Under the pieces are notes generated by a model that worked only from the letters and a program-made list of their open reading frames with translations, searched no databases and had not been told where the DNA came from. From an uncultured Mollicutes bacterium (GTDB taxonomy: Bacteria > Bacillota_I > Bacilli_A > RFN20 > CAG-288): a stretch of DNA of 38,799 nt. Positions 22,801 through 31,590 of the stretch are shown here, one piece after another. How positions within the stretch are numbered: the stretch's first letter is position 1; each line of letters opens with the position of its first letter. A program made the position numbers and the translations under genes. Where the stretch lies: the NCBI GenBank assembly GCA_900549915.1, contig URQF01000002.1, positions 1-38,799 on the forward strand, in the 5' to 3' direction.

Positions 22801-25800
22801 GCATTTTTCAAATTTTCTGTTGCTGTAGAATTAGCTTTCTCGGCATTTTGATAGTCAGTAGTAGCTGCGTTCAACTTATCCTTTGCATCAGACAGATTGC
22901 TTGCAGCAGTGGAATTCGCTGATTTCGCACTGTTATATTTCGTTGTAGCATCGGCCAATTTGCTTTCCGCATTACTCAGATTCGTGGCAGCGGTCGAGTT
23001 GGCTTGCTCGGCATTACCATATTTGGTTGTCGCATCATCCAATTTACTCTTGGCATCAGCAAGATTGTCCTTAGCAGTATTATTAGCTGTTTCAGCAGCA
23101 TTATACTTATTTGTGGCATCAGCTACTTTTTCGTTGTAGCTTGCTTCAGCAGCGGTGACACTGTCATTATATTTCTTTGTGGCAGCGTCAATTTTGGCCT
23201 GACTGTCTTTTGCCGCGGCATCATACTGTGCCTTTGCATCAGCAACAGACTTATCGTATTCTGTCTTAGCGTCATTCAATGTACTCTGGTACTGGTTCTG
23301 CGCAGATTCTAGTTTTCCGGCTGCATCATCACTTGCCTTTTTTGCCGCATCGTAAGATGATGAAGCATTCTGAAGGTTCTCCTCTGCCTTAGCTAATTTA
23401 TTCGCAGCAGTTTCACTATCTGTCTTTGCAGTATCATAAGCCGTTTTTGCGCCATTGTAGCTTGTCTGAGCATCATTTAATTTAGATGCTGCAGCGTCAC
23501 TATCTGTCTTTGCAGTATTATAGGCATCTTTTGCACTTCCGTAGTTTGTTTCAGCCTCTTTGAGTTTTGAGGTCGCTTCACTATTAGCAGAGGCTGCGCT
23601 GTTGTAGGCATCCTTAGCAGTGGAATATTCGCTTTCGGCTTTGGTGACTCTGTCGGCAGCACTATTGGCATTGCTCGCTGCAGAATTAGCAGAACTAGCA
23701 GCATTATTGGCATTCGAGGTCGCATTATTCAGATCTTCTTTGACGTCATCATCCAATTGCCCGATTGTAATACTCCCGTCAATATTTGCCGACTTCACAT
23801 GCAAATTCTTAGCTGTGACATTCGTTGTCTCGATTGTGTCGTTTACAATTTTAGTAATTCCGCCGCTGTCAACCTTACCATCTCCGCTACCAATCTGAAT
23901 ACTTCCTCGAATATTAGCTGCTGGAACTTGTAATTCTCCATCGACAATCTGACAGCCTCCGATACTTCCGGAGTTTGCGATAATCTCGCCATAGATTTTA
24001 GCGCCATTAGCAACTAAATATCCATCTGAATTGACAGAGAAAGAAGTATTATTCTCACCATTTTGAATTTCTATACTGCCACCTGTGATATTCAATCCAT
24101 TGGCAGTGACGTGACCTTCTCTATCGACTTTGAAGACAGTACCGTCATCACCTGTGATATTGATCTGACCGCTCTTTACGTCAATATCTCCAGATACTTT
24201 AATTTGTCCAGCGGAAAGTGTCTGAGAAATACTGGCATTATCAGCAACTAACATCTTGGCGACAAGTTTGTCAAGCTCGAACTGCGAGGCCTCCAAAATG
24301 CCTGTGCATTTAATACGCTCGGTTTGCAGCTGTCCAATCTGTGCCTTGCTCAATTTTGCATTGATTGCCTGAATATAGTCCGCTGTCACGGTTCTTGCAA
24401 CAATCTGGGATACCTTGTTCTCATCAGTATACCCAGTATCATTAGTAAGCGATGAGACATTATCACCAGTAGAAATCGAGCTGTCGCTAAGAGTATCTTT
24501 CTTCTCTCCTAACTCGATTTTCGTGTAAGAATTAAGGATAGCATTATACTCCGTAGAGATAACTCTTAGTTTCTCATCTACACCCAAATCTGGATAGATG
24601 ACTCCAACAGTATCTCCAATCTCAACAGATTTCAGAATCTTGAGATTATCAGCCTCTGTGATGCTCCATAAATCGAGGAATGAAACATCGGTAGACTTTT
24701 TGATTTTCCCAAGTTTATGTTTCTTGATATATTGTTGTGCTTTCTGTTTCAGTTTCTCTTTGGTCGGCTCTGACTCGAATTCAGAACTGAGATCTAGAGG
24801 AAGAACATACTGATGTTTCCTTGCTTTGGCATCATCAGTATCAAGTTTGATGAACTTCTCGTCGAGCTCGACATGGATAACCTTACTAGTTTCGGTTGTT
24901 GTTGATGCCTCTGATTGTGGAATGACTTCCGAATAATAAATGATCCTGTTCGAAGAAATATTGGATAAATCGGTAACCTTGCCATCGAAGACGACATCTC
25001 CTGCTTTATGGAATGTCCATCCTGACGTATCAGTCAGTTTTTTGAAATATCCATCCTTGACTGCATTACAGGAAACAACTGGGAATTTAGACCAGTTGAT
25101 CTTAATCCATTCTGGGTCTTTTCCCATTCCCTCGATCAAGGTAACACTCTGATTGTATACTTTTTCTTCATATCGAGACGTCTTTGAGTTCCAACAATAA
25201 ATTTTATCCTTATACTGACCTTCCGTAGCAACCTGGACTCCTGATTCATCTACAGGATGATATGGCTCACCACCTTCGCTATAAGATAACCATCCATCTT
25301 GATATGGTTTGTTTCCAACGATATAGACCTTAGTGAATCCAGCGTCCGTAGTATTGGTCGTTGTCGATGTTGTTTCTTTGTGATAAAAAGGATAGACAGC
25401 AGAATATAAATTCTCAGTTGTAGTCTCCTGAGTCATGTCAGTCCTATTCTTCGAATATCTGACCTCAACTCCCTTATCAGATCCACGTCTGCTGCAGAAT
25501 ATAACATTCCATTTGTCATACTTAAATTCAATATCATAAACGGAGCCAATTGAACCAGTAGTGCTTTCATCCGAGCTTGCACTATTGTCACCAGTTGCTG
25601 TCAGGAGAGCTTTAAGATTAGTCGGTGCCGTGAGCTGAAAAGTTTTATAAAATTTCTTATCGATAGAACGAGCGTTTATGAATTCGAACTTGTTTTCGAT
25701 AAGACAGTTTTTCTTGATGTTGTTTATTGTGTCAAGAAAATTAGCTCCTTTAAAACCGCTGACTGGGATGCCGTTCATATCGTATGAAATATGATTGGCA

Positions 25801-26060
25801 TCCACAGTAACGATTCCGTTAATAGGACGACTGATGCTTGCTATTCTGAAAGGCTGTGGGTCAGAAAATGGGTTCGGCTTGCAGTAGATAAGTCTGTTTT
25901 CACGAATCTTATCAAAAATCTGCCCCTTAACAGGGTATTTCAGCGAAAGAGTGTACTGATCATTAAGTCCTTCGGAAACCGTGCATTCTGTTGCATCCCG
26001 TAAAACCCCAAGTCCTAAACTGTCGAACTTGGTTTCATCCTCTTCAAATAGCAAAATCAT
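19839..26060 (-). CDS. Tail-associated endopeptidase / tail tip fibre (Prophage_tail, Tal-like)
   Basis: A 2073-residue tail-tip protein. Residues 1 to about 520 follow the prophage endopeptidase tail family (gp44-like hub): GLGVLRDATECTVSEGLNDQ, then FRIASISRPINGIVTV and DANHISYDMNGIPV. About 330-390 contains a module YFKKL-W-GD like those in the upstream distal tail protein. Then come beta-helical IGG-type fibre repeats, a long alanine-rich coiled coil (about 773-1120) built of 28-residue repeats, a beta domain (1150-1350), a second short coiled coil (about 1395-1450) and a C-terminal beta-rich region. Such proteins form the tail spike hub; C-terminal modules bind the cell surface. The gene follows the distal tail gene by 12 bases, with AGGAGG. 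Confidence 0.85.
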   Translation of the reverse strand: MILLFEEDETKFDSLGLGVLRDATECTVSEGLNDQYTLSLKYPVKGQIFDKIRENRLIYCKPNPFSDPQPFRIASISRPINGIVTVDANHISYDMNGIPVSGFKGANFLDTINNIKKNCLIENKFEFINARSIDKKFYKTFQLTAPTNLKALLTATGDNSASSDESTTGSIGSVYDIEFKYDKWNVIFCSRRGSDKGVEVRYSKNRTDMTQETTTENLYSAVYPFYHKETTSTTTNTTDAGFTKVYIVGNKPYQDGWLSYSEGGEPYHPVDESGVQVATEGQYKDKIYCWNSKTSRYEEKVYNQSVTLIEGMGKDPEWIKINWSKFPVVSCNAVKDGYFKKLTDTSGWTFHKAGDVVFDGKVTDLSNISSNRIIYYSEVIPQSEASTTTETSKVIHVELDEKFIKLDTDDAKARKHQYVLPLDLSSEFESEPTKEKLKQKAQQYIKKHKLGKIKKSTDVSFLDLWSITEADNLKILKSVEIGDTVGVIYPDLGVDEKLRVISTEYNAILNSYTKIELGEKKDTLSDSSISTGDNVSSLTNDTGYTDENKVSQIVARTVTADYIQAINAKLSKAQIGQLQTERIKCTGILEASQFELDKLVAKMLVADNASISQTLSAGQIKVSGDIDVKSGQINITGDDGTVFKVDREGHVTANGLNITGGSIEIQNGENNTSFSVNSDGYLVANGAKIYGEIIANSGSIGGCQIVDGELQVPAANIRGSIQIGSGDGKVDSGGITKIVNDTIETTNVTAKNLHVKSANIDGSITIGQLDDDVKEDLNNATSNANNAASSANSAASNANSAADRVTKAESEYSTAKDAYNSAASANSEATSKLKEAETNYGSAKDAYNTAKTDSDAAASKLNDAQTSYNGAKTAYDTAKTDSETAANKLAKAEENLQNASSSYDAAKKASDDAAGKLESAQNQYQSTLNDAKTEYDKSVADAKAQYDAAAKDSQAKIDAATKKYNDSVTAAEASYNEKVADATNKYNAAETANNTAKDNLADAKSKLDDATTKYGNAEQANSTAATNLSNAESKLADATTKYNSAKSANSTAASNLSDAKDKLNAATTDYQNAEKANSTATENLKNAESKYQQAIKDYNAASIDLANKLAEGQQGAAALVEERLKNAKLNGNIDAKGFRIDENGIRSFTNRDADGNPIDSYNTLTTPETNGVYLSNDGLRMGEMPSTKPDDYDGSDRLDGKLSTFFQASRSFKIKFPSGKALKPDDYFQVMFDVIGATKSLDLKFAFYDKSGSTAIARYIVHYTADSTSYSRIKKTVSSPSSGDGVLRVPTAWNEECLIGVGYSYDGEEAVVGNVRVFKLYPKGLIALSDGTIIGTEMHIGGATVKGGVLTVPSANITGKITADVVESNEGHIANFDIQNGKLVNGSFVKLPSDSEMADLKKTRDDARNVRMKALDALNLAVSALNEAKAYGEQEKSLNGAISDDTNESINNADASKTAAESAYIQACSDYETADNDVKNVGTAINPADTTVDSIAAKSNISSPKAALYIGTDGIHLNQRVADSSDNITESNFKVTADGKIEADNCEINGKITSTEGQIGGLYISDKSIYYPREFSEFEKKTSYKVISNAIIGKKVFSKIGQIIQFVNEAAEQKIVDDEGIYIGTEGIRIGRNAKDYILNYASKGLKYPYSFGNTKVKIDTKTEHADIMKYQWEKGHGGFRLDKYGNMYMANSSINGNFFGNVYPNTNNDPFRHIFKVIGDLKGKHGFLYIGTLTSTQDDHNAGAVHIKGTVGPWVGQKQVIDIVISSRGGLSVSGFIHGGNDVCKNFDIVATDGHSMNEEDIRGNSGTSESPTYGLFLSFSSFYFISLDINSVGIMRKESYDSEFDEILKYRYDGNIFTSQSSASFDDEGKLASEFNGSGNIKVHSILEKRMHYPGAGPDSTINGSFNILCTDSDNNLICTSLHTTASSDRISFKTGENSENSFSIQGKNNALYDLGRIASQAQEALYGTRTVFTFSRNIYYDEEDEHESISYVYFFSRVMNEDQWWCIGTMDDPRYIFASQSYDYSGTANGSGGLSGSTKLQSINVNINNDGTVWVGNDGHRSKVWVMVVC

Positions 26061-26072
26061 ACAATTTTCCTC

Positions 26073-28688
26073 CTATAACGTCCACCAATTCGGCTTAATC
26101 TTAATCGTGATTCCTTCTATACCGGATTTATCCTGGACAAGATAGTTCAAAAGGTGAGATGTTGTTGGGTCTGAAGAGACCAGAAAATCGCCTTTCTTGT
26201 ACCATGCCCAAGAGGTCTTGTCATCTAAACGATAGTATCCATCTTTCTTGATATAGAGTAGAGCATGAACAGGATTACCATATTCGCTTTCCTCAATCTT
26301 GGATGTATACAGATCATTCTCTGGATACGATGGCAATGATTCCAAATAGTAAATAGTTGTATCATCACTATATTTACTTTCGTTAATCAGGTCACCATTA
26401 CTGAGTTTCTTCCACTCAGCATTTGTGTCCCATTTGTAGTAACCATCTTTAGTGGCGTAGACTCTATATTTAGAATCTACTCTGTCTTCATCCTTCTCTG
26501 CATCAATACCTTCAACCCATTCGAACTTCAGATATGGTGCTAATTCAGTCAACTTATCAAGCTGCTCCTGGTTAAATGAAAGATTATGACTCTGCTCGTA
26601 GCTCGTAGGGAGAGTCTCAATCATGCAGATGGTATTCTCATTTTCAGGACTTCCAAGATCAATGAAAGCGCCAATTTCCAAATCTTTCCACTCAGTCCAG
26701 ACATCACCGTCTTCTGAAGTTGACTCAAGTTTTCTGTATTTAGCTTTCTTTAAGACTTTAATCGACAAATCGCCAGAGTTGAGAATATCTTTCTTATCAT
26801 TGGCGACAACCGTAGAATCCAACCATTCAGGCCATCCTGATGATTTTGAATAATTCACTTTGGTCGCATCGTCAATGAAATAGAAAGTATTCGACTGAGT
26901 AATATCGCTGAAATAGTCTGGAACAGTGTCCCCGACATTGAGATGCTTCCAACTAGAGAACTGCTTTGGATCGTCTTCTTTCTCACAACCAGAGTAATTG
27001 GCTCTGAACCATCCTGCTTTCTTTGCAGTATAAACTGGGATTGTCAACGAACCTGTAACAGTAATAGGGCAAGCAGTTGTGACAATCTTCGTCTTGTTGC
27101 CATTCTTGTCTGTTTTTGTGCCATAAACATCCTCATATTGAGGAAGGACGTCAACATACTTGTAGTCGAGACTGGTCTTTGAATTCCCTAGGCTGCTAAG
27201 CATCGAACTCTGAAAAGCCTGTTTAAACAAACTCCAGGTGACGCTTCCTAAATCATGAGCATCGGCGTCGTAATACTCCCAGCCAGATCGATTCTTACTG
27301 AATTTCGACAACAGACCTGTCTTTTCCGCATAGAAGTATCCAGCCTTGCCAGTCTGATAATGTACCTTCTTCGGAGACCCATCAGAATCATAGTCAATAG
27401 AAATTTTTAGCCAATCAGGCATATCCGAATATTCGACATCCATCTCGGTTTTGCCGTTTACAATCTTGGCAGGGCAGTATTTTATTGTCACCTGACTATC
27501 CTGAGTAGAATCAGCAAGAACGACTCCTCCTGAAGCGACATATTTCCATTTCTTGAAACCAGTCGCATAGAAGTAGCCTCCAGAAGTTAGAGATTTATGA
27601 ACTTTGTAACTATACAAAGCTCTTCCGCTTTTATCTGTTTTTCCTTCCGACACAAGTTCTACAAATCCGGAATCGGAAACATTCTCACTGGTATTTGTAA
27701 GGAATGTGGATGAATAACACTGCTCTTTAAGGATGTCATCGAATGATTTGAATGAGTAGTTTTTTCCTTTCTCCTGAGCGAGTAATGAATAAGCCTCAGC
27801 ATAGAAAACATCCTGGTACGCAATCTTCTTAGAATTGAAAGTTGGGATAACGACTTTCTTCTGCTTTTGTTCAAGAACTCTATCATAAGGAGAATAGACA
27901 ATATCCATCTCAGACTGAGTGTCTGCTATTACGTCGTTATATGATGGTATAGACCTAAGGTTTCTCTCGTATTTTGAAATTGTGACTTTAGTGCTTCCTT
28001 TTGGAAACTTTGGAAAAACTTTTCCGTTGATATTTATCTTACTCGCAAGATCCTGAGTCTGATAGTAGACTTCTTGATTCTCAGAATCTATCGTAATAGA
28101 AGGAGTATCAATGTCTTTGAATGTGACATCACTAATTGTCTCCCCATCATTCTCAAGACTCAGCAGGATTTCAGAAGAAATATCAGGCTTTAATCCTTCA
28201 AGAGTAATTTCAGGAAGTGATGCGAATTGAGAAGGGTTTTCCAAAGAGAACTCATTCGAAGTAAACGATAGTATCTTCTCTCCGCTCTTAAGAAAGCGCT
28301 GGGGTTTGCAATCGAAATCGACCGAAAAACTGATGGCTCCATCACAAATATTAGTGAAAGAGCCACCAGACGAGTATTTAGCCAATCTGTAGGCTGTAGG
28401 ATCGTAATCATCTTCGAGGCGCCGATACCCTCTGTCCGAAGTCAACCACTTTACAATATCTTGCGAATTGGATATGAAATCAGTTCCTGGCTTAAATCCA
28501 ACACCTAAGGAATAGGTTCGAGTGATGTTTTTATATGAACCATTATCAGTAATAACATCTCCGTTTCGTCCAGGAATATGAGTAGATGTAACGTCTTTCT
28601 CTGGATATTGATATGCAGGCGGAGACTGAATCACCAGCCCAAGATCTAGAGAAGATATACCATTCCAAACTAGTTTTTTAAGAGCCAT
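26073..28688 (-). CDS. Distal tail protein (Dit-like, enlarged)
   Basis: The N-terminal ~210 residues match siphophage distal tail proteins: LVIQSPPAYQYPEKDV, the IPGRNGD motif, YSLGVGFK and GYRRLEDDYDP. The C-terminus ends IKPNWWTL, as Dit proteins do. The 871 residues are about three times the usual length. The extra part (about 350-850) consists of six related modules starting near 372, 446, 559, 648, 744 and 817, each with GYxx, a Trp after about ten residues and a KxGD turn. These look like carbohydrate-binding insertions as in evolved Dit proteins. The gene overlaps the tape measure stop by 11 bases. Confidence 0.8.
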   Translation of the reverse strand: MALKKLVWNGISSLDLGLVIQSPPAYQYPEKDVTSTHIPGRNGDVITDNGSYKNITRTYSLGVGFKPGTDFISNSQDIVKWLTSDRGYRRLEDDYDPTAYRLAKYSSGGSFTNICDGAISFSVDFDCKPQRFLKSGEKILSFTSNEFSLENPSQFASLPEITLEGLKPDISSEILLSLENDGETISDVTFKDIDTPSITIDSENQEVYYQTQDLASKININGKVFPKFPKGSTKVTISKYERNLRSIPSYNDVIADTQSEMDIVYSPYDRVLEQKQKKVVIPTFNSKKIAYQDVFYAEAYSLLAQEKGKNYSFKSFDDILKEQCYSSTFLTNTSENVSDSGFVELVSEGKTDKSGRALYSYKVHKSLTSGGYFYATGFKKWKYVASGGVVLADSTQDSQVTIKYCPAKIVNGKTEMDVEYSDMPDWLKISIDYDSDGSPKKVHYQTGKAGYFYAEKTGLLSKFSKNRSGWEYYDADAHDLGSVTWSLFKQAFQSSMLSSLGNSKTSLDYKYVDVLPQYEDVYGTKTDKNGNKTKIVTTACPITVTGSLTIPVYTAKKAGWFRANYSGCEKEDDPKQFSSWKHLNVGDTVPDYFSDITQSNTFYFIDDATKVNYSKSSGWPEWLDSTVVANDKKDILNSGDLSIKVLKKAKYRKLESTSEDGDVWTEWKDLEIGAFIDLGSPENENTICMIETLPTSYEQSHNLSFNQEQLDKLTELAPYLKFEWVEGIDAEKDEDRVDSKYRVYATKDGYYKWDTNAEWKKLSNGDLINESKYSDDTTIYYLESLPSYPENDLYTSKIEESEYGNPVHALLYIKKDGYYRLDDKTSWAWYKKGDFLVSSDPTTSHLLNYLVQDKSGIEGITIKIKPNWWTL

Positions 28689-30648
28689 GAGCTAATTTAC
28701 CGCCTTTCTGCCTCTTACTCAGTTCAATATTAACCTGCTGAGCAAAGGTCTTAGGATCGTCAACACCATAGACATTGAATACTGGTTGATAAGTGTTCGT
28801 CGAGCTATATGTATTTGATGTACTTCCATAATCCGAGCTATTCCGATTGGAACTGCGCATGTTTTTCGACACACTTTGAGTATTATCATAAGAAGAATCA
28901 GAAGAGACATCGATATCTCCAGAGACGTCATCGAGTTGACTCTGAATCTTGGAATCGTCAACGACAGGGTTAACATTGACGTCATAACTGTTGTCATTTC
29001 CGAAAGCACTATTAAATGCATCTTGAACAGCATCAACGCCTTCTCTAGTAGATTTAGCTAAATCGTCATTCCTATCTTTCCTTGTCTTTGAGATATTACT
29101 TGTGGCAGTACGTGCAGCCTCAGTAATACCACTTCCAGATGCCCACCGTTCTATAACAGCTTCAGTTGATGAATTGTCGACCTCAAGATTATTACGCATC
29201 CAGTTGGCGACCTTTTTTCCTACCCAGTTATTACTGAACATTGTGGCAAGACCTTCAATAATACCATTCCATAGTTCTCCTAATAGATACTTGATGGAAT
29301 TGATTAGATCTGACCAGATGTTATGCAAGACATCACCTATAAATTTAAGTATCTTACCAATACATGTCTTAATAGTTTCTTTGAAGACATAAGCAATACC
29401 TTCAATAGCTTCCGGAATCATCTTGCAAAGTGCAGCAAGGAATATAATCCTATCTTTTAGTAATGTTCCGACAAGGGTTCCAGCCATCCGGAAAATCATA
29501 CCAGTTACCTTCAGAACCATCTGGACAATTACCTTAACTAATTTTCCAATATTTTTGATTAATGCGTTAATCCTAGCAACCAAGAAATTAATAAGAGATT
29601 TTACGAGTTTTGGTGCGTTTGCTGTTAACAAATTAATTACTTTGATGATAATACTCAGAACCTTAGACATCATAGATGGAATATGTTCGTCCAAGGCAGA
29701 AAGGAGCAATTCAAGAACATTAAATACAGTATCGATTAAATCTTTTGCATTCTCATTGATGAGTTTGAGGACTCCTTTAACTAGATCGTTAACTAGATCA
29801 ATTATCTTTGGTATCCAGTCTTTCAACAAGGCATAGATCGAATCGCCATCTTCCATCAAATTATTGATGAATGTAGTGATTAACCCATGTATCTGCTCCA
29901 TCGCATTTTGAAGTCCAGAAACTAGTGCATCAGTGATGGCAATTGAAAGTTCAGATAGACTTTCCGCTATAGTTTCTATGTTCTCAGTGACAGTTGTGCA
30001 GAATGGAACTAGATTGGTAGTCAGTGCTTCGATTCCCATAGAGGCAGTCAAGATGCCGATACCAATCAACGTAAGAGCAGCACTTAGAGCCAATATCGCA
30101 CGTATCGCCGCCATAATCACTACTGAAACAAGTGCTAAGGCAGTAAAGGCTCCAGCGATTGCAAGAATATCAACGAACATTTTTCCGATGTTCAATTCCT
30201 GCATTGCTTCCATAGCTTTTGAGAAAACTAGGATGGCTGAAGAAAATACGAGCCTGGCAGATGCAGCAACAAGCAAAGATGCTGAGAAAACGACTAGACC
30301 AGCAACTCCGATTAGACCGGTTCCTCCGCTGGCAGATATCAAAGCCACAATTCCAGCAAATAATGCTAATACTGAGACCAATACTCCAGCTGCGATTAGC
30401 CTAGATTTCCATGGCACAGCAGCTAATTGTTTTACTGCTTCGGCAAAGACTAGGAGAGATAAACTAATAGCAGTCCTGGATCCTACTGCTGCAACAAGTT
30501 TAGTTGCACTACTCATAGAGTTAGATAACTTGATGAGGATCGCAATAACCCCAGCATTCAAGGTTAGCATTGTTTCTATTATTTCAATGTTTGTTTGACT
30601 TATACCAAGTTCTCTTTGAAAATAGTTTTTGAAAACGAATAGGAGCAT
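28678..30648 (-). pseudogene. Tape measure protein, C-terminal part only
   Basis: The frame encodes 656 residues rich in hydrophobic helices (SLSLLVFAEAVKQLA, LIAAGVLVSVLALFAGIVAL), followed by amphipathic LIKxVNLLxxxxPKLV repeats (about 270-400) and a Gln/Ser-rich tail ending in KTFAQQVNIELSKRQKGG. The tail end and its place before the distal tail gene identify a tape measure protein, which sets tail length and crosses the membrane at infection. The N-terminal half is missing: the ATG at 30648 lies inside the leader of the divergent gene and has no ribosome-binding site. The prophage therefore breaks off here. Confidence 0.7.
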
Positions 30649-30653
30649 AGATT

Positions 30654-31400
30654 GTGGTAAATTTTCAATATTACAAAGATGTTTGGGACCATTGTCGGGA
30701 GATTCTGAAGAAGTACTATATCAAAGACTTCAAAAACCAAATTACATCTTATAAGCAAGGAGAAGTCTTTTACGATGAAGCTCCGGCATATAGGAAAACC
30801 TTTCCAAAGCTTGGAAGATTCGATAACTTTTTCTATTATGCCTATTCTAAGAAAGAATTCCATCCTAAGAATTTCCTTACCGAACAGCCAAAAGATGCCG
30901 TCTACTGGAAATATTACAGGAAAGATGGAAAACCTCTATTAGTCAATTTCTGTATTCCTGTCATTTCAATAAATTATGATGACTTAGCAAAAGATTACAT
31001 TCCGATTGATATCGGGTATTTCATCTATGATCGTAACATAGGGGACATTACCAACTTCTGCATCACAGAGGAGAAAGAAGACGGAAGGCATTATCTAGAT
31101 ATCACTACTGGGTACAGGATGGTAGAAGAAACCGAGCCTTTCTTTGTTACAGAATATGTTGTCTCAAAGGACAGAAAACGAGTGGATTCTTATTTGAGGA
31201 ACGGACTTGTTTGCTTTCACAGACATGCTACACTCTACCATAATCAGGACTATAGGGATTCAGTTCGAGAAGACAGCAAATTCGTCCGGATTTCAGACCT
31301 GAAAATACCAGTTTTAAAAGAAACAAGGAAACCCTATGTACAGGGAGATCAGACTTCTCATTATAAGAAGCTGATTAAGGAAGGATTTAAACCAGTATAA
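30654..31400 (+). CDS. Orphan protein of unknown function at the prophage/host junction
   Basis: The start is GTG at 30654, eight bases behind AGGAG. The 248-residue product has no signal peptide or membrane span and is rich in Tyr, Lys and Asp (KYYIKDFKNQI, DNFFYYAYSKKEF). A central region has alternating strands (LVNFCIPVISINYDD, YIPIDIGYFIYDR). Several AGG codons occur, for example in Y-x-KTF, YY-x-KDG and YL-x-NG, as in host genes and unlike the adjacent phage module. I recognise no family. It is transcribed away from the prophage and may itself be cut by the junction, though the ribosome-binding site argues that the start is genuine. Confidence 0.6.
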   Translation: MVNFQYYKDVWDHCREILKKYYIKDFKNQITSYKQGEVFYDEAPAYRKTFPKLGRFDNFFYYAYSKKEFHPKNFLTEQPKDAVYWKYYRKDGKPLLVNFCIPVISINYDDLAKDYIPIDIGYFIYDRNIGDITNFCITEEKEDGRHYLDITTGYRMVEETEPFFVTEYVVSKDRKRVDSYLRNGLVCFHRHATLYHNQDYRDSVREDSKFVRISDLKIPVLKETRKPYVQGDQTSHYKKLIKEGFKPV

Positions 31401-31520
31401 CAATCCAATAAGAGAGTTGTTCTACTATAGTTTGATTCAAGCACATCGAAAAAAGCTGTTTTCTTTTGAAATAAAGCAAGAACACGGATTCTTAGATTAA
31501 GGATTTGATTCTCTTAAACA

Positions 31521-31556
31521 AATCAAAAGACCCGCTTTATCCTTTCAAAACGGGTC
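31521..31556 (-). terminator. Terminator of the ABC importer operon
   Basis: GACCCG (31551-31556 on the minus strand) pairs with CGGGTC (31529-31534), extended by U/A pairs, and is followed by TTTTG. It lies 35 bases after the ROK kinase stop. The remaining intergenic part, 31401-31520, shows only AT-rich sequence. Confidence 0.7.
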
Positions 31557-31590
31557 CTGGTTAAAATGGAAATAATGATTTGATTTAAAA

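Noticed and set aside
22700..23745. CRISPR array or satellite DNA
   Set aside because: The periodic sequence is protein-coding coiled coil with degenerate 84-bp units, not identical repeats with unique spacers.
29933..30598. Plus-strand frame of 221 codons opposite the tape measure gene
   Set aside because: It is an antisense shadow of Ala/Ile-rich codons with no ribosome-binding site and no recognisable domain.
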